10,542 nucleotides of DNA, taken from an uncultured Gammaproteobacteria bacterium. GTDB lineage: Bacteria; Pseudomonadota; Gammaproteobacteria; UBA9214. A program made the position numbers and the translations under genes. Below, piece after piece: positions 1-6,867 of this stretch. The stretch lies in NCBI GenBank assembly GCA_905480305.1, contig CAJQPV010000137.1, forward strand, positions 1 to 10,542, in the 5' to 3' direction. The notes beneath the pieces are model-generated. The model had not been told where the DNA came from, did no database searches, and was given only the letters and a program-made list of their open reading frames with translations. Positions within the stretch are counted from its first letter, which is position 1; every line of letters begins with the position of its first letter.

Positions 1-427
1 CACGCGTCACCTTGGCCATGATCGAAGCCGCACTGATCGCCGCTACCCGACTGTCACCCTTTACTATTGCCTGTGCCGGACAGGCGAGGTCCGGGCAACG
101 ATTCCCGTCTATCAACGCATGCCCGGCTGCCGGCGACAGGGCAGCAACGGCACGCTGCATGGCCAGCATGGTTGCCTGCAGGATATTAATACGATCGATC
201 TCCCCGACATCAGCAGAAGCAACAGCCCAGGCGAGTGCCTTTTCCTGAATCTGCACGTACAGTACTTCCCGCCTCGCGGCAGTCAAACGCTTTGAATCCT
301 GCAAGCCGTCAATCGGGTTATGTGGATCGAGAATGACCGCACCGGCCACCACCGGTCCGGCCAATGGTCCCCGGCCTGCTTCATCGACACCGGCGACCCG
401 GCCATCAGGAATCAACACCTCATCCAT
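1..427 (-). CDS. rnhB: Ribonuclease HII (5' part, runs off the left edge of the window)
   Basis: RNase HII cuts the RNA strand of RNA/DNA hybrids and starts removal of single ribonucleotides misincorporated into DNA; it acts in the cytoplasm. The frame read leftward from the ATG at 427-425 gives 142 residues before the window ends. It opens with the family signature [13 protein letters not shown] (residues 13-25), followed by DSKRL (44-48), ALIDGNR (104-110), KGDS (123-126) and SIMAKVTR (135-142). The four acidic residues matching the E. coli catalytic set D16/E17/D108/D126 are D15, E16, D107 and D125, so the visible part looks intact. About 50-60 C-terminal residues are missing because the window ends, not because the gene is broken. 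The ATG overlaps the lpxB stop by 8 nt and has a GGGAGG ribosome site 10 nt upstream inside lpxB. lpxB-rnhB is a known gammaproteobacterial order, usually followed by dnaE (outside this window). Confidence 0.96.
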   Translation of the reverse strand, partial: MDEVLIPDGRVAGVDEAGRGPLAGPVVAGAVILDPHNPIDGLQDSKRLTAARREVLYVQIQEKALAWAVASADVGEIDRINILQATMLAMQRAVAALSPAAGHALIDGNRCPDLACPAQAIVKGDSRVAAISAASIMAKVTR

Positions 428-1589
428 TCGTTACAGACCTCCCGGTCATCTCCATGATGGTATCAGCGGCTATACGGCTGGCATCCTGGCGCAATTCATT
501 GTGTATTTTCGTAAACACTGCTGTCAGCTGCCGCGTATTTTCCGGGTTTTCGACAAGCCTGAGGATCTCCTCGCCAAGCGCCTGCGTGGTAATATCATTC
601 TGGATAAATTCTCTTACCAGCGGCTGGTCAGCCAGCAAATTCGGCAAAGAGTAATATGGCGTATTTACCAACAGCCGTGCCAGTTGATAGGTCAGCGGTG
701 AAAGCCGGTAGGCCATCACCATGGGCCGCTTGATCAGCATACACTCCAGCGTTGCCGTGCCGGACGCCAGCATCACGGCGTTTGCTGCCGCCATAGCTTC
801 CAGCCCCTGACCATTTAACAGCGTCACCGGCAACTGCTTGTTAACGCTCGCCAACACCTCTTCAAACGCGGTACGACAGGCATTGTTTGCCAGCGGTACA
901 ATGAAACGCATATCACTGCGGCGTTCATAACACCAGTTGGCCGCCTTCAAAAAGTCACCGGCCAGGCGTTTCACTTCAGCAACGCGACTGCCAGGCAGCA
1001 AGGCGACCAGTGGTCCCGCATGCGTGATACCAAGATGTTTGCGCGCTTGCAGGGGATCAACATCATCAGCAATCAGGTCTGCCAGCGGATGTCCAACAAA
1101 GTGTGCCGGTACATTATGCTTCCTGTAAAAACGCTCTTCAAAAGGAAACAGGGTCAGCATGCAATCGACGCTGGCAGCAATCTTGCGTACCCGGTACTGC
1201 CGCCAGGCCCACACCGAGGGACTCACATAGTGCAGGGTTCTGATGCCCGCGCGCTTCAGGCTTTTTTCCAGGGAAAGGTTAAAATCCGGGGCATCTATGC
1301 CAATAAAGATATCCGGCGGATTTTCAAGAAAATGTCGACGCAACTCGCGTCGCATGGCGAACAGTTCGGGCAGATGTTTCAGCACCTCAACCAGCCCCAT
1401 GACGGACAACTTTTCCATGGGATACAGGCTGAAGCAACCAGCCTCTTTCATGCGTGGTCCGGCGACGCCCTCGAATACCGCATCCGGCTCGCGCTGTCGA
1501 ATAGCCTGTATTAAACCTGCCGCAATATTATCGCCGGATGCCTCACCGGCCACGATGCCTACATGCAGCGGATGTGAAGGTGAACTCAC
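420..1589 (-). CDS. lpxB: Lipid A disaccharide synthase LpxB
   Basis: LpxB is a GT19-family peripheral membrane glycosyltransferase. It joins UDP-2,3-diacylglucosamine to lipid X (2,3-diacylglucosamine 1-phosphate) to form the tetra-acyl disaccharide 1-phosphate, the fifth step of lipid A synthesis on the inner face of the inner membrane. The 389 residues compare with 382 in E. coli. Visible motifs in order: [10 protein letters not shown] (11-20), FIGIDAPDF (95-103, with D99 at the place of the catalytic Asp98 known from the family), [10 protein letters not shown] (121-130), LLPGSR (197-202, nucleotide-sugar side), and ASGTATLE (275-282). The start is GTG at 1589-1587; no in-frame ATG precedes the conserved N-terminal strand, and the length before VAGEASGD matches the family. 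The 3' end overlaps rnhB by 8 nt. Unlike most junctions here it is separated from the gene before it (lpxA) by 75 nt, which carry a palindrome that may affect its translation. Confidence 0.97.
   Translation of the reverse strand: MSSPSHPLHVGIVAGEASGDNIAAGLIQAIRQREPDAVFEGVAGPRMKEAGCFSLYPMEKLSVMGLVEVLKHLPELFAMRRELRRHFLENPPDIFIGIDAPDFNLSLEKSLKRAGIRTLHYVSPSVWAWRQYRVRKIAASVDCMLTLFPFEERFYRKHNVPAHFVGHPLADLIADDVDPLQARKHLGITHAGPLVALLPGSRVAEVKRLAGDFLKAANWCYERRSDMRFIVPLANNACRTAFEEVLASVNKQLPVTLLNGQGLEAMAAANAVMLASGTATLECMLIKRPMVMAYRLSPLTYQLARLLVNTPYYSLPNLLADQPLVREFIQNDITTQALGEEILRLVENPENTRQLTAVFTKIHNELRQDASRIAADTIMEMTGRSVTNG
438..443 (-). promoter_or_regulatory. Ribosome binding site of rnhB, inside lpxB
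   Basis: Read on the minus strand, positions 443-438 are GGGAGG, a strong Shine-Dalgarno match 10 nt before the ATG at 427. It lies within the last codons of lpxB and supports choosing this ATG, with rnhB translated from the same transcript as lpxB. Confidence 0.7.
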
Positions 1590-1598
1590 GCCGACTGA

Positions 1599-1614
1599 AT
1601 ACCTTGCAAGGTAT
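1599..1614. repeat. 16-bp perfect palindrome in the lpxA-lpxB gap
   Basis: Positions 1599-1614 read ATACCTTGCAAGGTAT, identical to its reverse complement. It lies in the 75-nt gap between the lpxA stop and the lpxB GTG, ending 9 nt before the start codon. On the transcript it can fold as a 6-bp stem (AUACCU/AGGUAU) with a UGCA loop. The only AAGG-like ribosome site for lpxB (1605-1602, 12 nt from the GTG) would then be partly in the stem. As DNA it could instead be a dimeric operator. An overlapping GGTATACC (1610-1617) adds further symmetry. Function is inference; the palindrome itself is directly visible. Confidence 0.6.
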
Positions 1615-1664
1615 ACCCTGTTTCAGCTGTATACGGAAAAACAGTACTCCATAAATAACGCACC

Positions 1665-2435
1665 CTAGCGGACAATGCCACGCGTCTGCTGTTCCAGAAA
1701 AGTAACCAGCAACTGTAACTCGGCACCGTCCTGCGCCCTTTTCTTGAGGATGGCGATAGCATCCTGCAGGGAGTTGCCTTCACGGTAGAGCGTCTTGTAG
1801 GCCTGTTTCAGCAACTTGCGGGATTCTTCTGAAAACCCGCGGCGCCGCAGGCCTTCCATATTCAGACCATGTGCCTTCGCCGGACTGCCGCCAACCGTCA
1901 CATAGGGTGGAACGTCAAGACTGATACCGCTGCCAAATGCCGTCAGAGAATGCGCTCCCAGCGAACAGAACTGGTGCACCAGGGTAAAGCCACCGAGTAT
2001 GACGTAGTCATGAATCGTGACATGTCCCGCCAGCGAGGCATTGTTTGCAAAGATGGTCTGGTTGCCAATACGGCAATCATGGGCGATATGTACATAGGCC
2101 ATGATCCAGTTATCATCACCAAGCGACGTAACACCCCGATCCTGAACCGTGCCCCTGTTGATAGTGACAAATTCACGAATGACATTACGGTCACCAATTT
2201 CGAGTCGGGTAGGCTCACCTGCATACTTCTTGTCCTGCGGCGCCTCGCCAATCGATGCAAACTGAAAAAACCTGTTTTCCCTGCCGATGCGGGTCGGGCC
2301 ATTAATAACGACATGCGATCCGATTTCAGTGCCGGCGCCGACCACTACATCGGGGCCAATCACAGTATAGGGTCCTACCCTTACATCGGCAGCAAGCTCT
2401 GCGCCGGAATCAATAACCGCGGTCGAGTGGATCAA
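1665..2435 (-). CDS. lpxA: UDP-N-acetylglucosamine O-acyltransferase LpxA (TTG start)
   Basis: LpxA moves a 3-hydroxyacyl chain from ACP to the 3-OH of UDP-GlcNAc, the first step of lipid A synthesis; it is a cytoplasmic trimer with a left-handed beta-helix. The 256 residues (262 in E. coli) show the hexapeptide-repeat body (about 1-185) and the helical tail ending TRGIVR. The key stretch AYVHIAHDC (113-121) holds H119, equivalent to catalytic His125, and H116, equivalent to His122; [15 protein letters not shown] (70-84) and LAGHV (135-139) are family hallmarks. The residue aligned with the E. coli chain-length ruler Gly173 is F167, which suggests a chain shorter than C14. The start is TTG at 2435-2433: no ATG or GTG is nearby, and [12 protein letters not shown] is the expected N-terminus. 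The TTG overlaps the fabZ TGA as TTGA, pointing to translational coupling. Confidence 0.97.
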   Translation of the reverse strand: MIHSTAVIDSGAELAADVRVGPYTVIGPDVVVGAGTEIGSHVVINGPTRIGRENRFFQFASIGEAPQDKKYAGEPTRLEIGDRNVIREFVTINRGTVQDRGVTSLGDDNWIMAYVHIAHDCRIGNQTIFANNASLAGHVTIHDYVILGGFTLVHQFCSLGAHSLTAFGSGISLDVPPYVTVGGSPAKAHGLNMEGLRRRGFSEESRKLLKQAYKTLYREGNSLQDAIAILKKRAQDGAELQLLVTFLEQQTRGIVR

Positions 2436-2878
2436 GTATCAATATCCTGTTCTGTACACATGATTTCAGCAGTAGCCGCGACAACACCATCAACGCTGGC
2501 TTCACAATCAAATACCCAGATACCGCGCCGCGCACGCTTCAGGTTTGCCTTCAGCATCAGCTGGTCACCCGGCTCTACCGGGCGCTTGAAGCGCGCCTTG
2601 TCGATACCCACCAGAAAATACAGACTTTCCCGTTTTGCGCCACGTTCAACTGTTCTGAACGCCAGCAAGCCGGTGGCCTGCGCCATGGCCTCAAGTATCA
2701 GTACACCCGGCATCACCGGACGTTGCGGAAAATGCCCCGTAAAGAAAGGTTCATTGTAGGTTACATTTTTGTAACCCACCAGCGATTCTCCGGCCTTGAA
2801 TTCCGTGACCCGGTCAATCATCAGGAAAGGATACCGGTGCGGCAGATGTTGCAGTATTTGTTGAATGTCCATGGTCAT
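2432..2878 (-). CDS. fabZ: 3-hydroxyacyl-[acyl-carrier-protein] dehydratase FabZ
   Basis: FabZ removes water from 3-hydroxyacyl-ACP to give trans-2-enoyl-ACP in the type II fatty acid elongation cycle. It consumes the same 3-hydroxyacyl-ACPs that LpxA and LpxD need, so its place among the lpx genes fits the known balance between phospholipid and lipid A synthesis. The 148 residues have the hot-dog fold markers [13 protein letters not shown] (12-24), [16 protein letters not shown] (45-60) and LEAMAQATG (62-70). The catalytic pair is H49 and E63, the same numbers as in the P. aeruginosa enzyme. Two ATGs compete, at 2878-2876 and two codons later at 2872-2870; neither has a clear ribosome site at normal spacing, and the nearest purine run, GAAGGG, lies in the hairpin just upstream. 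The 3' end overlaps lpxA by 4 nt. Confidence 0.97.
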   Translation of the reverse strand: MTMDIQQILQHLPHRYPFLMIDRVTEFKAGESLVGYKNVTYNEPFFTGHFPQRPVMPGVLILEAMAQATGLLAFRTVERGAKRESLYFLVGIDKARFKRPVEPGDQLMLKANLKRARRGIWVFDCEASVDGVVAATAEIMCTEQDIDT

Positions 2879-2885
2879 AATCCGG

Positions 2886-2938
2886 ATAGCCCTTCGCTGT
2901 TAATTCTGTCAATTACTGGAAATGAACAGCCGGGCTAT
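2886..2938 (-). other. Imperfect hairpin in the lpxD-fabZ gap
   Basis: On the minus-strand transcript, AUAGCCC (2938-2932) can pair with GGGCUAU (2892-2886), and GCUGUU (2930-2925) with AACAGC (2901-2896). A 1x3 internal loop separates the two helices and a 23-nt loop closes them. The first arm includes the lpxD stop codon (UAG, 2937-2935); the second arm ends 7 nt before the first fabZ ATG and includes the only purine-rich run upstream of it. No U-run follows, so it does not look like an intrinsic terminator. A role in coupling fabZ translation to lpxD, or in mRNA stability, is inference. Confidence 0.5.
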
Positions 2939-3975
2939 TCATTATCGTTTTTTTTGTCTGCGGCCTGTGCGCGCTCCAGCTTGCCAATTCTGCGTGCCAG
3001 CTTATCCAGCTGCCGCATGCGTGCATAGGTCTTGTTCCAGGCATCATTTTCCTGTGCAGGCACACCGGAGGAATACACACCCGCGCTGGTGATGGATTTC
3101 GTTACCATGGTCATACCGGTGATAACCACCCGGTCAGCAATCTCAAGGTGTCCGACAATACCGGACCCACCCCCGATCATGCAGTGTTTGCCGATTTTTG
3201 CGCTGCCCGAGATCCCCACACAACCGGCTATCGCCGTATGCGCACCAATGTGCACATTATGCGCAACCTGTATCTGGTTATCGAGCCTGACACCTTCTTC
3301 CAGTACCGTGTCATCCAGCGCTCCGCGATCAATCGTCGTGTTGGAGCCGATCTCTACATCGTCTCCAATCCTGACACTGCCGAGCTGTGGCACATTCAGC
3401 CAGCGTCCGTCTTCATTGGCAAGTCCGAAGCCGTCACTGCCAATCACTGCACCGGGTGCAATATTAACGCGCGCTCCAATGCTGACATCATGGCAGATGA
3501 CTACATTTGCAGACAGCCTGCTGTCAGCGCCTATGACACTGCCTGCACCGACAAAACAGCCTCCTGCCAGTTGCACACCGGCATGCACGACCGCACCCTT
3601 TTCAACAATGCAGTTTGGTCCAACCCAGGCCTTCTCATCAACAGCGCAGTCAGCATCCAGTACAGCCGTCGGGTGCACGCCCTGCCGGGTGCGTGCGGCC
3701 GGCACTATCAAGGCTGCCGCACGTGCGTAACTTGCATAGGGATTGGATGAAACAATAACCGCTGTCGGACAATCAGCTGCGTCAGCCTGCCTCAGAATCA
3801 CAGCCGATGCCCGGGTCGCCAGCAGGTATTTCTTGTAACCCGGGTTGGCAAGAAAACTGATATCGCCGGATTGCGCATTCTGCAGGGTGGCAACCGCACA
3901 GATGAGGCAATCCGGGTCACCCTGTTGCAAATCACCCCTGATTTGCCCGGCAAGTTCACCCAGTGTCAGCGACAT
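2935..3975 (-). CDS. lpxD: UDP-3-O-acylglucosamine N-acyltransferase LpxD
   Basis: LpxD adds the second 3-hydroxyacyl chain, as an amide at position 2 of UDP-3-O-acyl-glucosamine, in the third step of lipid A synthesis; it is a cytoplasmic trimer. The 346 residues (341 in E. coli) show an N-terminal uridine-binding domain (about 1-100, with [15 protein letters not shown] at 37-51), a left-handed beta-helix of hexapeptide repeats (about 100-290) and a C-terminal helical tail (about 308-346). VAHN at 237-240 gives H239, the catalytic His239 of E. coli, with matching numbering. TGMTMV (286-291) keeps M290, the residue proposed as the acyl-chain ruler in E. coli LpxD. The ATG at 3975-3973 has a GGGG run 8 nt upstream (3987-3984). 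A 44-nt gap follows skp. The degenerate hexad coding leaves long stop-free frames on the opposite strand, which I regard as shadows. Confidence 0.97.
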   Translation of the reverse strand: MSLTLGELAGQIRGDLQQGDPDCLICAVATLQNAQSGDISFLANPGYKKYLLATRASAVILRQADAADCPTAVIVSSNPYASYARAAALIVPAARTRQGVHPTAVLDADCAVDEKAWVGPNCIVEKGAVVHAGVQLAGGCFVGAGSVIGADSRLSANVVICHDVSIGARVNIAPGAVIGSDGFGLANEDGRWLNVPQLGSVRIGDDVEIGSNTTIDRGALDDTVLEEGVRLDNQIQVAHNVHIGAHTAIAGCVGISGSAKIGKHCMIGGGSGIVGHLEIADRVVITGMTMVTKSITSAGVYSSGVPAQENDAWNKTYARMRQLDKLARRIGKLERAQAADKKNDNE

Positions 3976-4019
3976 GCAGTTTGCCCCGCAACAGTCCAGT
4001 CGGGATAATTAACCGGTAA

Positions 4020-4529
4020 TTATTTCTTGAGCTTCTTGAGCACGCTATCGGTGATATCAACCTTGTCACTCGAATAAACAACACCCTGGCTCATAATAAG
4101 GTCATATTTTTGTTCTTTTGCCAGCGACACAACTGCCTGGTACATATCTTTCTGCAGCTTGGCGAGCACCTCATTACGCCTGATATTCAGGTCATCGCGA
4201 AACTCGTCCTGGGAGCGTTTCAGATCACGCCGCTTGGCCAGCACTTTTCTCTCCAGCTTGGTACGTTCCGACTCACTCATCACTGCACCGTCACGCGACA
4301 GGTCATCTTCCAGTTTTTTAATCTCACGCTGCATGGCAACCAGTTCTTTTTCACGAGGAGCAAATTCGGACTCGATCTTGCTCTGTGCCGACTTGGCCTG
4401 CGGCGCATCCTCCAGCAACTTGACGGTATCTACAAAGCCGATTTTGATCTCGGCCAGCACTGCACTGGAAGACAGGGCCAGCATTGCCATCATGCCGGTT
4501 AATAAAATTGTTGCAGCTGTTCTTTTCAT
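4020..4529 (-). CDS. skp: Periplasmic chaperone Skp (OmpH family)
   Basis: Skp is a trimeric, jellyfish-shaped periplasmic chaperone that holds unfolded outer membrane proteins after Sec export and delivers them towards the BAM complex. The 169 residues (161 in E. coli) begin with a Sec signal peptide (positive MKR, hydrophobic core, SSAVLA before E27; cleavage predicted after residue 26). The mature start IKIGFVDTVKLLEDAPQAK is typical of the family. A highly charged coiled-coil hairpin (about residues 45-125) forms the tentacle, and the C-terminal part returns to the beta body (KYDLIMSQGVVYSS). The ATG at 4529 has GGAG 8 nt upstream. skp lies 29 nt after bamA, the usual arrangement, and would be co-expressed with it. 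Confidence 0.95.
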   Translation of the reverse strand: MKRTAATILLTGMMAMLALSSSAVLAEIKIGFVDTVKLLEDAPQAKSAQSKIESEFAPREKELVAMQREIKKLEDDLSRDGAVMSESERTKLERKVLAKRRDLKRSQDEFRDDLNIRRNEVLAKLQKDMYQAVVSLAKEQKYDLIMSQGVVYSSDKVDITDSVLKKLKK

Positions 4530-4537
4530 AAGCAGTT

Positions 4538-4541
4538 CTCC
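4538..4541 (-). promoter_or_regulatory. Ribosome binding site of skp
   Basis: Read on the minus strand, positions 4541-4538 are GGAG, 8 nt before the skp ATG. It sits in the 29-nt gap after the bamA stop and fixes the skp start. Confidence 0.6.
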
Positions 4542-4558
4542 GGAATTTTCTACAGTAA

Positions 4559-6859
4559 TCAGAAAAATGTACCTACAGTAAACTGAAAACTCTGTTCATC
4601 GTCATCGCTTTCAGCATTCAGTGGGAAGCCTAAACTTGCTGAAATCGGCCCCAGCGGTGATAACCACAAGCCGGCCAGGCCGACAGAATACCTCAAATCA
4701 CCGGCATCGAAACTATTATAATCCTCAAAGACATTACCGATATCAAAAAAGGCACTCAGCCGTACACCCTTGGCCTCCTCGACAAACGGGATCGGGAAGA
4801 TCACCTCGGCGTTGAATACCGTGAGAAATGATCCACCTATCGGGTCACCGTCAGAGTCTTTCGGGCCGAGGGTATTATCCTCATAGCCGCGTACAGAGCG
4901 CACACCGCCGGCAAAGAAGTTCTCGAAAAACGGTAACTGTTCATATTCGCCGAAGCCGTCACCATAACCAATGTTGCCTTTCAGGCCCAGCGTCAATTCA
5001 CGCGTCAGCGGGAAAAAACGCTGCTGCACGTAAGTGAGCTTGTAGTATTCCAGCCCGGAACCGGGCGTAGTCGTTTCAAGTGACAAACGCTGCAATCCAC
5101 CTGTATCAGTAAACAGTATGCGATTGCGAGAGTCGTGACTCCAGCTTCCGGTCAACACCAGGTCATCAAAACTGTCACCATGCTTATCAATAAAGTCAGT
5201 GACCTGCAAGGGTGAGCTGGAATTGGCCTTCAGATCCAGCCCCTGATACCCGGTACTGAATCGAATGGTGTCATACTCATTAATAGGAATACCAAAATTT
5301 ATGGACGCATTACGCGTATCGGTTGAGTAATCCGACAGATTGGCTTCGTTGGCATCGGTCTTGCGGTAACCCAGACTGAAACCCCGACTGACTCCATCAA
5401 CTGTCCAGAACGGGTTGGTATAGGAAAACCGGTAAACGGTATTTATTTCGCTGTTGTCAAAGGTAAAAGCCACCTGTTTGCCGGTGCCAAGAAAATTTTC
5501 CTGTTGCACGCTGGCATTGAACAACACGCCGGAAGTCTGCGAGAAACCGGCACCTGCTGTGATACTGCCCGAGGATGTCTCGGTGACCGAGTAATTAACA
5601 TCCAGCTGGTCAGTGGTGCCGGGAACAGTCGGCGTCTCGACATTGACGCCTTCAAAGAAGCCAAGTCGATCTATACGGGTACGGGTACGCTCTACCTGCT
5701 CGGTCGAATACCAGCCACCTTCCATTTGGCGTGATTCGCGGCGCAGCACCTCATCGCGAGTACCGACATTGCCGGAAATATTAATACGCCGTACATAGAC
5801 CCGCTTGCCCGGGTCAACAAAAAACCCCAGGTTGACTTCATTTGCCTCGTCATCCATTTCCGGCGTGGTATTAACGTTGGCAAAGGCATAACCCTGGTTG
5901 CCCAGCAAGGAACTGATCTTGTCAACTGACTGGGTCACCTGCTTGCGCGAGAACACATCACCCGGATTTATCTTTATCAGCGGGAACAGTTCCTCGGCTG
6001 GCACCACCAGGTCACCGTTTAGTGTCACTTCCCTGATCTTGTACTGGCTGCCCTCGGTGATATTGATGGTGACATAGATATCCTTCTTGTCCGGCGTGAT
6101 AGATACCTGGGTTGAGTTGATATTGAACTTCAGATAGCCCCGGTCCAGATAGAAAGTGCGCATCGTTTCCAGGTCAGCAGAAAGTCCCTGCTTGGAATAC
6201 TGGTCACTCTTGGTAAATGCCGAGAAAAAATTCGGCGTTGTCAGGGAAAATTCGTCCAGCAAATCCTTGTCGGGATACTGGTGGTTACCGATGATATTGA
6301 TCTGCTTGATACGCGCGGCGCGGCCCTCGGACACGGTTATCAGGATACCGACTCGATTGCGATCCAGGGGCGTTACCGTTGTGTCTATCTTGACAGCATA
6401 TTTACCACGGCTGAAGTACTGCCGACGCAGTTCCAGCTCAACCTTCTCCAGCAGCGAACGATCGAAAACCCGACCTTCAGCCAGGCCGATCTCCTTTAGC
6501 CCTTCCAGCAGTTCCTCACTGTCGAGATCCTTGTTGCCTTCAATACCAATACTGCTGATAGCGGCACGTTCCCTGACAAAGACAACCAGCACTGAACCGT
6601 CTCTCTCGAGTGAAACATCATTAAAAAAGCCACTCTTGAAAAGTGCCTTGATGGCATTGACGGAATCCTGGGAATCAACCGTCTGGCCAACCTTGATTGG
6701 CAAATAATTAAACACCGTACCGGCAGAAATACGTTGCAGTCCCTCGACACGGATATCCAGCACCGTAAACGGCTCAAAGGCCTGCGCCACCCCGCTGAGA
6801 AGCAGGGACAACAGGAAAATCCGGACCGGGGAAAATATGCGTTTCAGCTGCAAATGCAT
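4559..6859 (-). CDS. bamA: Outer membrane protein assembly factor BamA
   Basis: BamA is the Omp85-family core of the BAM complex, which inserts beta-barrel proteins into the outer membrane. From the ATG at 6859-6857 it has 766 residues. A Sec signal peptide (residues 1-27, ending SGVAQA) is followed by five POTRA domains at roughly 31-98, 99-180, 183-270, 273-351 and 354-427, then a 16-strand barrel from about 428 to the end. The loop-6 motif appears as VRGY (656-659; VRGF in E. coli), and the C-terminal beta-signal FQFTVGTFF ends in Phe. E. coli BamA has 810 residues; most of the difference is in the barrel, suggesting shorter loops. An in-frame TTG four codons earlier (6871-6869) overlaps the rseP stop as TTGA and would give 770 residues. 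I prefer the ATG because it gives a normal signal peptide, but neither start has a good ribosome site. Confidence 0.97.
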   Translation of the reverse strand: MHLQLKRIFSPVRIFLLSLLLSGVAQAFEPFTVLDIRVEGLQRISAGTVFNYLPIKVGQTVDSQDSVNAIKALFKSGFFNDVSLERDGSVLVVFVRERAAISSIGIEGNKDLDSEELLEGLKEIGLAEGRVFDRSLLEKVELELRRQYFSRGKYAVKIDTTVTPLDRNRVGILITVSEGRAARIKQINIIGNHQYPDKDLLDEFSLTTPNFFSAFTKSDQYSKQGLSADLETMRTFYLDRGYLKFNINSTQVSITPDKKDIYVTINITEGSQYKIREVTLNGDLVVPAEELFPLIKINPGDVFSRKQVTQSVDKISSLLGNQGYAFANVNTTPEMDDEANEVNLGFFVDPGKRVYVRRINISGNVGTRDEVLRRESRQMEGGWYSTEQVERTRTRIDRLGFFEGVNVETPTVPGTTDQLDVNYSVTETSSGSITAGAGFSQTSGVLFNASVQQENFLGTGKQVAFTFDNSEINTVYRFSYTNPFWTVDGVSRGFSLGYRKTDANEANLSDYSTDTRNASINFGIPINEYDTIRFSTGYQGLDLKANSSSPLQVTDFIDKHGDSFDDLVLTGSWSHDSRNRILFTDTGGLQRLSLETTTPGSGLEYYKLTYVQQRFFPLTRELTLGLKGNIGYGDGFGEYEQLPFFENFFAGGVRSVRGYEDNTLGPKDSDGDPIGGSFLTVFNAEVIFPIPFVEEAKGVRLSAFFDIGNVFEDYNSFDAGDLRYSVGLAGLWLSPLGPISASLGFPLNAESDDDEQSFQFTVGTFF

Positions 6860-6867
6860 TTCTCGAC

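Noticed and set aside
1618..1660. Possible sigma-70 promoter in the lpxA-lpxB gap (TTTATG, 16 nt, TATACA on the minus strand)
   Set aside because: Both hexamers are poor matches (about 3/6 and 4/6), too weak to call a promoter.
1020..1668. Plus-strand open frames opposite the 5' half of lpxB and the lpxA-lpxB gap
   Set aside because: They are antisense to a complete LpxB and have no recognisable motif or ribosome site of note.
1586..1783. 65-codon minus-strand frame crossing the lpxA-lpxB gap
   Set aside because: It is out of frame with lpxA for most of its length and ends at the lpxB start. It has no motif, and its Arg/Ser-rich composition suggests a shadow.
1869..2759. 296-codon plus-strand open frame opposite lpxA and fabZ
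   Set aside because: It lies wholly antisense to two well-supported genes, crosses their junction, and its translation shows no domain or coherent composition. It is a by-product of coding bias on the other strand.
3032..3750. Two overlapping plus-strand open frames (232 and 200 codons) opposite lpxD
   Set aside because: Both are antisense to the hexapeptide-repeat body of LpxD, whose periodic small and hydrophobic residues leave the reverse frames free of stops. The Ser/Thr/Pro-rich translation is typical of a shadow.
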